A stretch of 64,000 nt of DNA from positions 496,001 to 560,000 of the forward strand of contig NZ_UGQU01000002.1 of NCBI RefSeq assembly GCF_900453205.1, written 5' to 3'. A program made the position numbers and the translations under genes. The notes under the pieces are model-generated. The model saw nothing but the letters and a program-made list of their open reading frames with translations, was not told the origin of the DNA and did no database searches. Origin of the DNA: Moraxella lacunata. GTDB lineage: Bacteria > Pseudomonadota > Gammaproteobacteria > Pseudomonadales > Moraxellaceae. Each line of letters starts with the position of its first letter. The first letter of the stretch is position 1. Of this stretch, positions 47,416 to 57,041 are shown piece by piece.

Positions 47416-48732
47416 CTACCCCAGCCCCACACCCGACAGCTCCCTTGCCAGTCGCCCTGCCGAGTTGTCAGTCAGACCGCCCACAAAATCCAGCACTTTC
47501 ATGTAGCCGTCATATAGGCTATCGGTGTCCGTGATTGGACTGTCTTTTAAAAGCTCTAAGGCAAGGCGGTGTTTGGCGGTTAGGGGTTTGTCGGTGAGTT
47601 TGGCGTGGATTGCAGGGACGATTAAATCCAAAATCTGTCCCAAACAGCCAAAACTGGCTATCTCGGTGATGAGTTTGCTATGGTGGTTAAATATCTGATT
47701 TTTGGCAAGATTTTTGGCATTTTGCAAGGTTTCATTGACCGCATCATCACACACCACAAGCAAATCTTTGTGGATAAAATCGCCCGATAACAACTCATCA
47801 TGGTAATCAAAAAAGCGCCTTGCCACTTCATCAACCGCCTTGCCAATGGCTCGCCCACGCATTGCCCCGATACGTTGTTTGTTATCTTTGATGTTTTGAT
47901 AATCATCAAAATCCGCCCCCAGTAGCGGTTTGACCACTTTGGCAAAATCGTCAAAGCCAATCAAATCAAGCTCCACAGCGTCTTCTAAATCAAGCAAGGC
48001 ATAACAAATATCGTCCGCCGACTCCATAAGATACGACAAGGGGTGCCTTGCCCATGTGTCCGCCCCATGCGTGGCAAGCGTGAGCCTGTCCGCCACTTGT
48101 CGCATGATGTGCATTTCGCTCTGATAGATGTTAAATTTGGTCTGCCCCACGCTCCCCCACGGGTATTTCATGAGCGTGCCAAGACTGGCACAGGTCAGAC
48201 GCATACCGCCTGCGTGGGCGTACATTTCGGTGGTGGTAACAATGCGTAAACTGTGGGCGTTGCCTTCGTATGTGGTGATGTCGGCTTGCTCCGCCTTACT
48301 AAGTGATTGTAAATACTCATCATTTTGGCGAAACCATTCACGCAAAGCATCCTCGCCTGTATGCCCAAACGGTGGATTACCCAAATCATGAGCCAAACAC
48401 GCAACCTGCACCAGCGTGCCGATGTCATACGAGCTGATGTGGGGCGGTAGTAGCCCATGCCGAGCCAGTCCCTGCCCCACGCTGTTGCCCAGACTACGCC
48501 CCACGCTTGCCACTTCTACGCTGTGGGTTAGGCGGTTGTGGGTGTGGTCGGATTTGGCAAAGGGGTGGACTTGGGTTTTTCGCCCCAGTTTGCGAAAGGA
48601 CGATGAAAACACCACACGGTCATAATCGGTGTGAAATTGGCTACGAATGGGTGAATGCTCGCCACGCATTTCACGAATTTCGCCATTTTCAATCCATAGA
48701 CGGTCAGCACAGAGTAGGGATTGCCAGTTCAT
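47416..48732 (-). CDS. dgt: Deoxyguanosinetriphosphate triphosphohydrolase
   Basis: A 438-residue HD-domain enzyme that hydrolyses dGTP to deoxyguanosine and triphosphate. The conserved entry is SSSFRKLGRKTQVHPF, then RLTHSVEVASVGRSLG (metal His), CLAHDLGNPPFGHTGEDAL (HD pair) and the later ESADDICYALLDLEDAV. The length fits the type 2 subgroup. It modulates dNTP pools and can limit phage replication. It is a single gene on the minus strand after the DinJ/YafQ pair, with 130 bases between them. Confidence 0.93.
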   Translation of the reverse strand: MNWQSLLCADRLWIENGEIREMRGEHSPIRSQFHTDYDRVVFSSSFRKLGRKTQVHPFAKSDHTHNRLTHSVEVASVGRSLGNSVGQGLARHGLLPPHISSYDIGTLVQVACLAHDLGNPPFGHTGEDALREWFRQNDEYLQSLSKAEQADITTYEGNAHSLRIVTTTEMYAHAGGMRLTCASLGTLMKYPWGSVGQTKFNIYQSEMHIMRQVADRLTLATHGADTWARHPLSYLMESADDICYALLDLEDAVELDLIGFDDFAKVVKPLLGADFDDYQNIKDNKQRIGAMRGRAIGKAVDEVARRFFDYHDELLSGDFIHKDLLVVCDDAVNETLQNAKNLAKNQIFNHHSKLITEIASFGCLGQILDLIVPAIHAKLTDKPLTAKHRLALELLKDSPITDTDSLYDGYMKVLDFVGGLTDNSAGRLARELSGVGLG

Positions 48733-48752
48733 AAGTTTTCTTATTTTTGATT

Positions 48753-49580
48753 TTAGAGCATTGCCAAATCTAAAGCTACGGAAAAGCTATAAGAAACAGG
48801 CACGCCATCCTGATTTAAAATCATATATTGTTGACGCCGAATACTTCTTGATAGGCAAGTATTAAGATATTGATTATCAATGCCATGTATTTTTAGATTT
48901 GAAATTCTACCTTGTTCACCCACTTTGGCTTCTAAGATAACAGAATTGACAACTTCTTTTTGTAAGTGCTCACTACATTCAGATCCTGCCAAAGCAGAAC
49001 GAACCCGCTCGCGAGCCTTATTAGAAACATCTTTTTCAAAAGTACCAAAATTAACTTGGATTTCTTGTTTGATATCAATTATATCTTGTATGTCTTGGTC
49101 GGTAAATTGAACCAAAAATGGCTTTAGATATTCTTTTTCTTCATGACTGACCGATTGTTCCCATTTTTTAAGATTTTCATCATTAAACAAGTTTTTAAAG
49201 GCTTGTTTATCTGTTTCGGTTAGTGGACTTACTCTTCGCTTGATGGTTTGCTCGGCAATCTGCAAGGCTCTTTGGTTAAGAGTTTCTAAGGTTGGGTGGG
49301 GATTTAGCAGGACGATATTGCCATCATCACTATAAGGCGAATAGGATATTTTCCAAACATGGTCGCCCACGTTTAAATTTGTACCTTCAGTAATTTTGGG
49401 GTGATATTGTGGTTTACTCACATTTTCTATGATTATCTCTTTAATGGGTTTTTGATAACCTTTTGATTGATGATTTGCCATCAATGTATCCAGATTATCT
49501 GTCAGCATCTCAAAAGTACCTGCAAAAACCATCGTGCTTAATAATAAAGATGACATTAATGTTGATTTTAAAAATTTCAT
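48753..49580 (-). CDS. Uncharacterised periplasmic protein
   Basis: A 275-residue protein with an N-terminal signal peptide (LMSSLLLSTMVFAGTF). The C-terminal 90 residues (VVNSVILEAKVGEQGRISN..IDNQYLNTCLSRSI) look like a TonB-C-like or energy-transducing beta domain, but no TonB box or membrane anchor other than the signal is present. The start at 49580 has GGAG seven bases upstream. It ends 20 bases before dgt begins, so they may be co-transcribed. Function unknown. Confidence 0.6.
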   Translation of the reverse strand: MKFLKSTLMSSLLLSTMVFAGTFEMLTDNLDTLMANHQSKGYQKPIKEIIIENVSKPQYHPKITEGTNLNVGDHVWKISYSPYSDDGNIVLLNPHPTLETLNQRALQIAEQTIKRRVSPLTETDKQAFKNLFNDENLKKWEQSVSHEEKEYLKPFLVQFTDQDIQDIIDIKQEIQVNFGTFEKDVSNKARERVRSALAGSECSEHLQKEVVNSVILEAKVGEQGRISNLKIHGIDNQYLNTCLSRSIRRQQYMILNQDGVPVSYSFSVALDLAML

Positions 49581-49607
49581 CACAACTCCATCATTAACCA
49601 TGAATAT

Positions 49608-50219
49608 TCACTCCTTCACCGCAAGCGTAACCGTATACGTTTTGCCTTGTTTGATTTTATCGGCATTACCAAACACTTCATTAAATGAGCGTTTCATAAA
49701 ATCACGCAGTCCGTTAATGGTAACGACATAAAACCGTCCGCCCACTTCCATGCGTTCATAAGCGTCCAGCAGGTACAGATAATGTTGTTCTTTGCTGGCT
49801 TTGGCAGGTAGATTGCTCATGACAAGGCTAAATTTTCGCTCTTTTGGCACATCACGAAAGCCGTTGGAGAGCATTACTTCGGTATTTTTTAGCCCGTTTT
49901 TTTGGCAATTTAAGCGGGCATATTCTACCGCCACAAAATCTTTATCAATCAAAATATGCTGACCGTTTGGACATTCACGTCCTGCCGTCATGCCTAGCAC
50001 GCCATAGCCACAGCCTAAGTCAATGGAATTATCATCCGCCTTAAAATCAATATAATCAAGAAGCATAAGACTACCATCATCAAGCTTTTCTGGGCTAAAA
50101 ATCCCCCAAGTGGTATGAAAGGTAAAGGGCTTACCAAGCACGTCTTGGGTAAAGGTGATGTCTTGTCGCCATTGTTTGGCTTTTGTTTGGAGTTCGTCTA
50201 AGGTGGTTTGGTTTGTCAT
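49608..50219 (-). CDS. Class I SAM-dependent methyltransferase, RsmC-like
   Basis: A 203-residue protein with a single methyltransferase-small domain. SAM binding is IDLGCGYGVLGM, the acidic loop is LIDKDFVAVEYAR, and motif IV reads SNLPA where RsmC and RsmD have NPPF. It resembles the C-terminal half of RsmC, which methylates 16S rRNA G1207, but lacks the N-terminal half, and the substitution at motif IV makes the target uncertain. The coding direction is the same as the neighbouring secreted protein. Confidence 0.75.
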   Translation of the reverse strand: MTNQTTLDELQTKAKQWRQDITFTQDVLGKPFTFHTTWGIFSPEKLDDGSLMLLDYIDFKADDNSIDLGCGYGVLGMTAGRECPNGQHILIDKDFVAVEYARLNCQKNGLKNTEVMLSNGFRDVPKERKFSLVMSNLPAKASKEQHYLYLLDAYERMEVGGRFYVVTINGLRDFMKRSFNEVFGNADKIKQGKTYTVTLAVKE

Positions 50220-50338
50220 GGGTTTTCTCTAAAATCAAAAGTTTATTATACCCCAATCCCCCCACGCATACCATAGCGATATGAGCAGACAGTTTTTGCC
50301 AAAAATGTTACAATGGTATTTTTATTTGGATAATTGGC

Positions 50339-51673
50339 ATGAACATTTCAAAATTTGGCAAAAAATTCACCCAAAACAGTGGCATATTACAACTTATGGA
50401 CGATTTGGGGAACGCCCTAAACAGCGACAAACCTGTCAATATGTTAGGCGGCGGCAACCCTGCCAATATCGCTTCGGTCAATGAGGTGTACCTACAAATG
50501 TTCAAAGACAGCATACAAGGCGATGGGGCGGACAGTGTTGCCTTAGAATGTGCCAGCAATTATTCCAATCCGCAGGGCGATGGCAAATTTATCACGGCGT
50601 TGGTGGACTTTTTTAATCGCCATTATGATTGGGGCATTACCAAGGACAACATTGCCCTAACCAATGGTTCGCAAAACGCCTTTTTCTATTTGTTTAATCT
50701 ATTCGGTGGGGCGTTTGATGATGGCGATAAGTCCATTTTGTTGCCACTTACCCCTGAATATATCGGCTATGCGGACGCTCATATTGATGGCAAGCATTTT
50801 ATTGGCATAAAGCCCAAGATTGAGCTATGCGATTATGACAATCAAGATGGCTTTTTTAAATATAAAGTGGATTTTGACGCCCTAGAAAATTTGGACGCAT
50901 TAAAAAATAATCAAATTGGAGCGATTTGTTGTTCTCGCCCAACCAACCCCACAGGTAATGTTTTGACCGATGATGAAATGGCACGACTTGATAACATCGC
51001 CCAAAAATACAACATTCCCTTGATTATTGATAACGCTTACGGAATGCCGTTTCCTAACATTATCCACACCAAGGCGAATTTGGTGTGGCATGACAATATC
51101 ATTTTGTGTTTTAGTTTATCAAAAGTGGGGCTGGCTGGCGTGCGGACGGGCATTGTCATTGCCAAACCTGAAATTATCAAGGCAATCAGTAGCCTAAACG
51201 CCATTGTCAATCTTGCTCCGTGTCGTTTTGGGGCGAGCATTGTTACGCCACTTATCAACAATGACAAAATCAATGAACTGTCATTACAAGAGATTCGCCC
51301 GTTTTATTTAAAGCAAGCCCATACCGCCATTGACTTATTAAAACAAGAATTTAAAGATTTCCCCCAAGTCAAAATTCATAAACCAGAAGGGGCGATATTT
51401 TTGTGGATTTGGTTTGAGAATCTGCCCATTTCTACCCAAAAATTGTATGAGGTTTTAAAGGAGCAAGGCACGCTGATTATTCCCAGTGAGCATTTTTTTG
51501 TGGGAATTGATACATCTGATTATCGCCACGCCCATGAATGCATTCGCATGAGTATCGCCCAACCTGATGATGTTTTGGAGAAGGGGATAAAGGCGATTGG
51601 GGAGGTGATTCGGGGGTTTATCAAGCCAATCCCAACCCATAAATCAACCCACTTTTTATCAAATCAATGCTAA
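50339..51673 (+). CDS. avtA: Valine-pyruvate aminotransferase
   Basis: A 444-residue fold-type I PLP enzyme. It opens with the AvtA-like FGKKFTQNSGILQLMDDLG, has NMLGGGNPANIASV, NGSQNAFFYLFNLFGG, SRPTNPTGNVLTDDE, the PLP Asp in IIDNAYGMPFP and the Schiff-base lysine in CFSLSKVGLAGVRTG. It interconverts valine/alanine and their oxo acids, supplying alanine and valine. It is a single gene upstream of the second restriction locus, separated by 31 bases from its first gene. Confidence 0.94.
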   Translation: MNISKFGKKFTQNSGILQLMDDLGNALNSDKPVNMLGGGNPANIASVNEVYLQMFKDSIQGDGADSVALECASNYSNPQGDGKFITALVDFFNRHYDWGITKDNIALTNGSQNAFFYLFNLFGGAFDDGDKSILLPLTPEYIGYADAHIDGKHFIGIKPKIELCDYDNQDGFFKYKVDFDALENLDALKNNQIGAICCSRPTNPTGNVLTDDEMARLDNIAQKYNIPLIIDNAYGMPFPNIIHTKANLVWHDNIILCFSLSKVGLAGVRTGIVIAKPEIIKAISSLNAIVNLAPCRFGASIVTPLINNDKINELSLQEIRPFYLKQAHTAIDLLKQEFKDFPQVKIHKPEGAIFLWIWFENLPISTQKLYEVLKEQGTLIIPSEHFFVGIDTSDYRHAHECIRMSIAQPDDVLEKGIKAIGEVIRGFIKPIPTHKSTHFLSNQC

Positions 51674-51704
51674 AATAAAACCATTTTATCCAACGAGACT
51701 TCCC

Positions 51705-53690
51705 ATGAATTTATCACAGCTACTCAAAGACACCAATTACCAACTTACCCAGTTTTCTGCCGAGCATATCACGCTATTGGAAAATACCATTTTTCAAAAA
51801 CCCAGTAAAAATGGCGATGTGCCCTATGTGCATTGCTTGATACGCAAAAAGGACATTAAACTAACCCCAGAAGAAGCGGTTCGCCAACTGTATCTGATGA
51901 AATTACACCATGATTATGGTTATCCTTATGAACGCATGGAATTGGAATATTCGGTAGTATTTGGGCGTGAGAAAAAGCGTGCTGATATTGTGATTTTTGA
52001 TAAAGACAATCCTAACGTTGTTTATATCATGGTAGAACTTAAAAAACCCAAATTAAAAGACGGTAAAGAACAATTAAAATCCTATTGCAATGCCACAGGA
52101 GCACCGATTGGCGTTTGGACAAATGGTGATAGCATTTCTTATTACAACCGCCGAGACCCCAATTATTTTAAAGACATTCCCAATATTCCAAGCGTTCACG
52201 AAAAATTATCCGATATTTTGCAAGAACGCTGGACGATTGACGATTTAATCAAAAATGACAAAATCGCCACACAACGAAAATCACTAAAAGATTTGGTGAT
52301 TGAAATGGAAGATGAAGTATTGGCAAATGCTGGCGTAGATGTTTTTGAGGAATTATTCCAACTCATTTTTACCAAACTTTATGATGAAATGGAAAGTACA
52401 AGAAATAAAAGTCGTCATTTGGAATTTCGTAATTATGGCGATACCGAAAGTGATTTAAAAGCCAAAATTGGTGCTTTATTTGACAAAGCCAAAAGTAAAT
52501 GGGAGGGTGTATTTGCTGAGGGTAGTAAAATTAATTTATCGCCATCGCATTTGGCTATTTGTATTTCATCATTAGAAGAGGTCAAATTATTTAATTCCAA
52601 TCTTGATGTGGTTGATGAAGCCTTTGAATATTTGATTAACAAATCCAGCAAAGGCGAAAAAGGACAATATTTCACACCGCGTTATGTGATTGATATGTGT
52701 GTCAAAATGCTAGACCCCAAAGCAGATGAAACCGTGATTGATACAGCAGCGGGCAGTTGTGGGTTTCCCGTACATGCCATTTTCCATGTTTGGGAAAAAC
52801 AACTTAAAGAAAAAGGATTGGAGCGTTCCCATTTATTTACTGCTGAACAAAAATTACCAGAACAATTGGATTATGTAACCGAAAAAGTCTTTGCCATTGA
52901 TTTTGATGAAAAGGCAGTGCGTGTCGCTCGTACACTTAATTTGATTGCAGGAGACGGTCAAACAAATGTACTGCATTTAAATACTTTGGATTATGAGCGT
53001 TGGGACGATTTTACCAAAGATGAAGAATGGAGCGATGTTTATGGCAATGGCTGGAAAAAGTTAAGAAAATTACGCAAAACCAAAGACCAAAACCGTGATT
53101 TTCAATTTGATGTATTGATGGCAAATCCACCGTTTGCAGGCGATATTAAAGAAACTCGCATTCTTGCCCGCTATGAACTTGGCAAAAACAGCAAAGGCAA
53201 ACAACAGTCCAAAATCGGGCGAGACATTTTATTTATTGAACGCAATTTGGACTTTTTAAAAGACGGCGGGCGTATGGCAATTGTCTTGCCACAAGGTCGT
53301 TTTAATAATTCTAGCGATAAATACATTCGTGATTTTATTGCTGAGCGTTGTCGTATTTTGGCGGTGGTGGGCTTACATGGCAATGTATTTAAACCACATA
53401 CTGGCACCAAAACTTCTGTTTTGTTTGTGCAAAAATGGCATGATGAATTATGCCCCAAAGTGGAGGATTATCCCATTTTCTTTGCAACAATGCAAAGCCC
53501 AAGCAAAGATAATTCTGGTGATAAAATCTATGTTAAACACACAGACGGCACGCCCAAATTGGACAGTCACGGGCATTTAATCGTAGCTCACGACCTATTT
53601 AATCACGACAATGTTACCCAAGATGGTATCGCTGAAGCCTTTATTGAATTTGCCAAAAAGGAGAAATTGTCTTTTGTGGGAAAGAACTAA
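51705..53690 (+). CDS. BcgI-like fused restriction nuclease/N6-adenine methyltransferase subunit
   Basis: A 661-residue protein. The N-terminal 180 residues carry a nuclease-type HSDR_N fold with a PD-(D/E)xK site (KKRADIVIFDKD, then IMVELKKPK). After a helical domain comes an HsdM-type methyltransferase with KGQYFTPRYVIDMCVKML, SAM motif I DTAAGSCGF (GSCGF, where HsdM usually has CGSGGF), and catalytic motif IV NPPFAGD. Later blocks are GRMAIVLPQGRFNN and THTGTKTSVLF-like HTGTKTSVLFVQ. There is no separate hsdR, so cleavage and methylation are in one chain, as in the BcgI type IIB enzymes that cut on both sides of their site. The partner S gene follows after 32 bases. Confidence 0.85.
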   Translation: MNLSQLLKDTNYQLTQFSAEHITLLENTIFQKPSKNGDVPYVHCLIRKKDIKLTPEEAVRQLYLMKLHHDYGYPYERMELEYSVVFGREKKRADIVIFDKDNPNVVYIMVELKKPKLKDGKEQLKSYCNATGAPIGVWTNGDSISYYNRRDPNYFKDIPNIPSVHEKLSDILQERWTIDDLIKNDKIATQRKSLKDLVIEMEDEVLANAGVDVFEELFQLIFTKLYDEMESTRNKSRHLEFRNYGDTESDLKAKIGALFDKAKSKWEGVFAEGSKINLSPSHLAICISSLEEVKLFNSNLDVVDEAFEYLINKSSKGEKGQYFTPRYVIDMCVKMLDPKADETVIDTAAGSCGFPVHAIFHVWEKQLKEKGLERSHLFTAEQKLPEQLDYVTEKVFAIDFDEKAVRVARTLNLIAGDGQTNVLHLNTLDYERWDDFTKDEEWSDVYGNGWKKLRKLRKTKDQNRDFQFDVLMANPPFAGDIKETRILARYELGKNSKGKQQSKIGRDILFIERNLDFLKDGGRMAIVLPQGRFNNSSDKYIRDFIAERCRILAVVGLHGNVFKPHTGTKTSVLFVQKWHDELCPKVEDYPIFFATMQSPSKDNSGDKIYVKHTDGTPKLDSHGHLIVAHDLFNHDNVTQDGIAEAFIEFAKKEKLSFVGKN

Positions 53691-53722
53691 GCCCTTTTGA
53701 TAATGCCAAATATCAGGCATTA

Positions 53723-55873
53723 TTGGAAGGGCTGGAAGTGAGTATTTTAAATTTGAGTGAATGCAAAAAAGTCATTGATTTTAGGATTGATGCAAATACC
53801 TATAAAAAGGATTATTTAAAAACAGATAAACTTATTACCATGAATAAATATTACACGATAGGGGATATGTCTCTTTCCGTGCAGAATTTTGGTGCGTATT
53901 CATTATGTAGCTTTATTAATTTTCAAGATAATGGCATTCCATTTTTGATGACAGAAAATGTAAGAGAAAACTATATTGATTGGAATATTCAAAAATTTGT
54001 AGATTTAGATAGTCATAAAATGTTATATAAATCACACTGTAAAAAGGACCAAGTTTTAGTAACAATGGCAGGAGAATATCTTGGTAGGGTTGCTGTTTAT
54101 AATAAGGATTTTATATGTAGTTCAAATCAAGCAATTGCTAAAATTACCTTAAAAAAGAACTTTAATCCATATTTGATTTCCACATTTTTAAATACAAAAT
54201 ATGGACAAAATCAAATCAATAGATTAAAGACGATTACAGGGCAACCAAATATTAACATGTCTTTAATTAAGGATTTGAAAGTTTTAAATTTTGATGAGGA
54301 GTTTTCAGAGAAAATTGAAATGATTGTTAAAAAATCATTATCCAATAAAGAACTATCTCAACAAATATATCAAGAAGCCGAAGCTCTATTATTGGAGAAT
54401 CTAGGCTTGCAAAATTTTCAACCAACCAACCAATCGGTTAATATTAAAGCTCTAAAAGACAGCTTTTTACAAACAGGCAGATTGGATGCGGAATTTTATC
54501 AACCGATTTATGAGCAATTGGAAAATCACATTTTTTCACATTCCACTGGTTTTGAAAAATTGGGTGATGTTTGTCATTTAAATGATGAAAACTACACACC
54601 AAAAGACAATCAAGAATATGATTATATTGAATTATCTAATATTGGTAAATCAGGAGAAATCACAGGTTCAACTCGTGCTTTTGGCAAAGAATTACCATCT
54701 CGTGCCAGACGCAAAGTGCGAACAAATCAAGTTATGATTTCTAGCATTGAAGGCTCATTACAAAGTTGTGCAATTGTACCAGTGCATTATGATAATGCAT
54801 TATGCTCAACAGGATTTTATGTTTTATCATCGGATAAAATCAATGCAGAGACTTTATTGGTTTTGTTTAAATCGTCTTTAATGCAACAGATTTTAAAGAA
54901 AAACTGTTCAGGAACGATTTTGACGGCAATCAATAAAGAGGAATTGTTAAATATTCCACTGCCAATTATTGATGAAAAAATCCAAACCCAAATCGCTGAA
55001 TTTGTCCGCCAAAGTAATGAATTGCGAGAACAAGCCACCCAACTATTAGCCCAAGCCAAATATAGCGTAGAGGCAGAAATTGAGCAAAGTGCTTTACAAG
55101 AGAGAGAGAGAGAGAGAGAGAGACTTATAAATGAGGCTAATTATCATTTAAGATTGGCAGAATGGGTATTGTTGGAAAGTTTGCTTTTGGGGCAACCCAA
55201 AAATATATCAGTGCAATCATTTAGCCAATCTTTTGGCATTAGCGGTCGACTTGATGCAGAATATCACCAACCAAAATATAAGCGATTATTACAAAAACTA
55301 AAACAGCACCACCACAAAACATTGGGTGAATTGGTTGATTTGCAAAAATCGGTAGAAGTGGGATCGGAAAATTACCGTGATGAAGGTTTGCCTTTTGTGC
55401 GTGTGGCGGATTTTTCCAAATTTGGGATTAGCCAAACGGATAAGTTTGTGAGTCCTGCGGATTTTGCCGACATCATTCGCCCCAAAAAAGACACCATTCT
55501 ACTTTCAAAAGACGGTACAGTGGGCATTGCTTATTGTGTGCCGTCTGATTTGGAGGTGATTACATCGGGGGCGATTGTACATTTATCGCTAAAAACTGAT
55601 GAAATTTTGCCCGATTATTTGGCATTGGTGCTAAATTCAGAGGCGGTACAACTACAAGCCGAGCGAGATGCGGGCGGTTCAATTATCCAACATTGGAAAC
55701 CGTCTGAAATTTTGGAGGTGGTGATTCCAATTTTGCCCAAAGACATTCAGCAAGCCGTCAGTGATAAAGTGCAGATGAGTTTTGAATTAAAGAAACAAAG
55801 CGAAAACTTGCTAGAACAAGCCAAAGTTTTGGTGGAAAATGAGATTAAAAATGGCGTGCATGCTACCCCCTAG
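53723..55873 (+). CDS. hsdS: Specificity subunit of the BcgI-like system, three recognition modules, with (AG)12 tract
   Basis: A 716-residue S protein with three repeated modules, each opening with a related block: FRIDANTYKKDY (about residue 20), GRLDAEFYQPIY (about 252) and GRLDAEYHQPKY (about 508). Ordinary HsdS has two. Each module has a variable DNA-contact part and a closing helix (QIYQEAEALLLENL, LREQATQLLAQAK, LKKQSENLLEQAK). An in-frame AG tract at residues 459-467 joins modules 2 and 3 (QERERERERL). The start at 53723 is TTG; the same frame runs on upstream as GKELSPFDNAKYQALLEG with no stop, so a longer N-terminus is possible. The 3' end overlaps the convergent xer gene by 11 bases. 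Confidence 0.85.
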   Translation: MEGLEVSILNLSECKKVIDFRIDANTYKKDYLKTDKLITMNKYYTIGDMSLSVQNFGAYSLCSFINFQDNGIPFLMTENVRENYIDWNIQKFVDLDSHKMLYKSHCKKDQVLVTMAGEYLGRVAVYNKDFICSSNQAIAKITLKKNFNPYLISTFLNTKYGQNQINRLKTITGQPNINMSLIKDLKVLNFDEEFSEKIEMIVKKSLSNKELSQQIYQEAEALLLENLGLQNFQPTNQSVNIKALKDSFLQTGRLDAEFYQPIYEQLENHIFSHSTGFEKLGDVCHLNDENYTPKDNQEYDYIELSNIGKSGEITGSTRAFGKELPSRARRKVRTNQVMISSIEGSLQSCAIVPVHYDNALCSTGFYVLSSDKINAETLLVLFKSSLMQQILKKNCSGTILTAINKEELLNIPLPIIDEKIQTQIAEFVRQSNELREQATQLLAQAKYSVEAEIEQSALQERERERERLINEANYHLRLAEWVLLESLLLGQPKNISVQSFSQSFGISGRLDAEYHQPKYKRLLQKLKQHHHKTLGELVDLQKSVEVGSENYRDEGLPFVRVADFSKFGISQTDKFVSPADFADIIRPKKDTILLSKDGTVGIAYCVPSDLEVITSGAIVHLSLKTDEILPDYLALVLNSEAVQLQAERDAGGSIIQHWKPSEILEVVIPILPKDIQQAVSDKVQMSFELKKQSENLLEQAKVLVENEIKNGVHATP
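55099..55123 (+). repeat. (AG)12 dinucleotide tract in hsdS
   Basis: Twelve AG units (plus one A) in the coding strand, between recognition modules 2 and 3. As written it is in frame. Loss of one unit gives Thr-Tyr-Lys then TGA; gain of one gives Asp-Leu then TAA. Either ends the protein at about residue 469, with module 3 removed. Confidence 0.95.
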
Positions 55874-56816
55874 GATGATGCTCTTCGTGCAAGGCTTGCA
55901 GACGTGCCGTGGCAACGTGGGTATAAATCTGCGTGGTGGATAGGTCGCTATGCCCGAGCAAAAGCTGAACGCTACGCAAATCCGCCCCGTGGTTGAGCAG
56001 GTGCGTGGCAAAAGCATGGCGAAGCGTGTGCGGTGAGATGTCGGTTTTGATACTCGCCAAGAGAGCGTATTTTTTAATCAAATGCCAAAAATTATGGCGG
56101 GTCATATAACCGCCCTGCTCGGTCAAAAACACCGCTTGGCAGTCACCGCCCTTTGTGCCGACCTTACCGCTTTTGCCAGCGGTCAGTTCATGGCGGCGGA
56201 CAAGATAGCTTTGTAGAGCGTTGTGGGCGTATTCGCCAAGCGGAATCAGGCGAGTCTTTCCACCCTTACCCGTCACTTGGAGCCAGCCTGCGTTTAGGTT
56301 TAGCTCATCGAGCGACAGATTGACCAGCTCCGAGACACGCAGACCACAGGCATACATGACTTCGAGCATGGCTTTATCACGCAATCCTAATATCGTCGCT
56401 AAGTCAGGCGTGCCAAGCAGTCTGGTGATGTCGTCTTCGGATAGGGTCTTGGGCAGGGGCTTGTCGGCTTTGGGGTTTTTGATGTTCTCACAGGGGTTGT
56501 CATCACGCACCCCATCTCCCACCTGCCATAAGAAAAACTGGCGTAAACTTGCGAGCATTCTCGCCTGCGTGCGTGGCGATTTGCCTTGGTTTTGTAGATA
56601 CACCAAGCACCCTGCTACGTCCGTCTCTTGCCAATCGGGCAATGCTCGCTCACTGCTTGCCATGCAAGTACGTAAATCACGAATGTAAGCGTTACGGGTG
56701 CGTGTGGCAAGTCCCCGAGCGAGCATGTTAATGCGAAATTCGGTCAGATACTCTGGGTCGGTGTCAGTGGTCGTCAAGGACGGCAGGCGGGGCTTGGTGG
56801 CTCGGGTTTTGCTCAT
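55863..56816 (-). CDS. xerD: Tyrosine recombinase XerD-like
   Basis: A 317-residue tyrosine recombinase. The N-terminal SAM-like core-binding domain is LTEFRINMLARGLATRTRNAY. The catalytic domain has the Arg in YACGLRVSELVNLSL, Lys in TGKGGKTRLIPLG, HTLRHAFATHLLNHGADLRS, LLGHSDLSTTQIY with the Tyr nucleophile in IYTHV. Size and sequence match the chromosome-dimer resolvases XerC/XerD that act at dif with FtsK. The XerD call over XerC rests on the overall pattern and is not certain. Its end overlaps hsdS by 11 bases tail to tail, but it shows no sign of acting on the restriction locus. Confidence 0.9.
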   Translation of the reverse strand: MSKTRATKPRLPSLTTTDTDPEYLTEFRINMLARGLATRTRNAYIRDLRTCMASSERALPDWQETDVAGCLVYLQNQGKSPRTQARMLASLRQFFLWQVGDGVRDDNPCENIKNPKADKPLPKTLSEDDITRLLGTPDLATILGLRDKAMLEVMYACGLRVSELVNLSLDELNLNAGWLQVTGKGGKTRLIPLGEYAHNALQSYLVRRHELTAGKSGKVGTKGGDCQAVFLTEQGGYMTRHNFWHLIKKYALLASIKTDISPHTLRHAFATHLLNHGADLRSVQLLLGHSDLSTTQIYTHVATARLQALHEEHHPRG

Positions 56817-57041
56817 GGTCAGATACGGTGCTGATATTGGGGGTATTGTAACAAACTTTAGGGAATGATTAAATGGTTTTTGGGTGGCAAGCCTGTCTTT
56901 ATATCGTACAATGTGCCTTTTAAAAAAATTTTAAAGACAAATAAGGCTTGACTGTTTTTAAAATTTTACATCATCTGCCTTTAATCCCCCAAATCCGCCC
57001 CCATGTAGCCTATTAAATTTTTAACACAAATAGGCACCCTT

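Noticed and set aside
55863..56816. Xer recombinase as the inverter of the neighbouring hsdS modules
   Set aside because: No inverted repeats flank the hsdS modules, and the protein matches the housekeeping XerC/XerD group.
56817..57041. Possible FMN riboswitch before ribB
   Set aside because: I looked for the conserved RFN blocks and did not find them.
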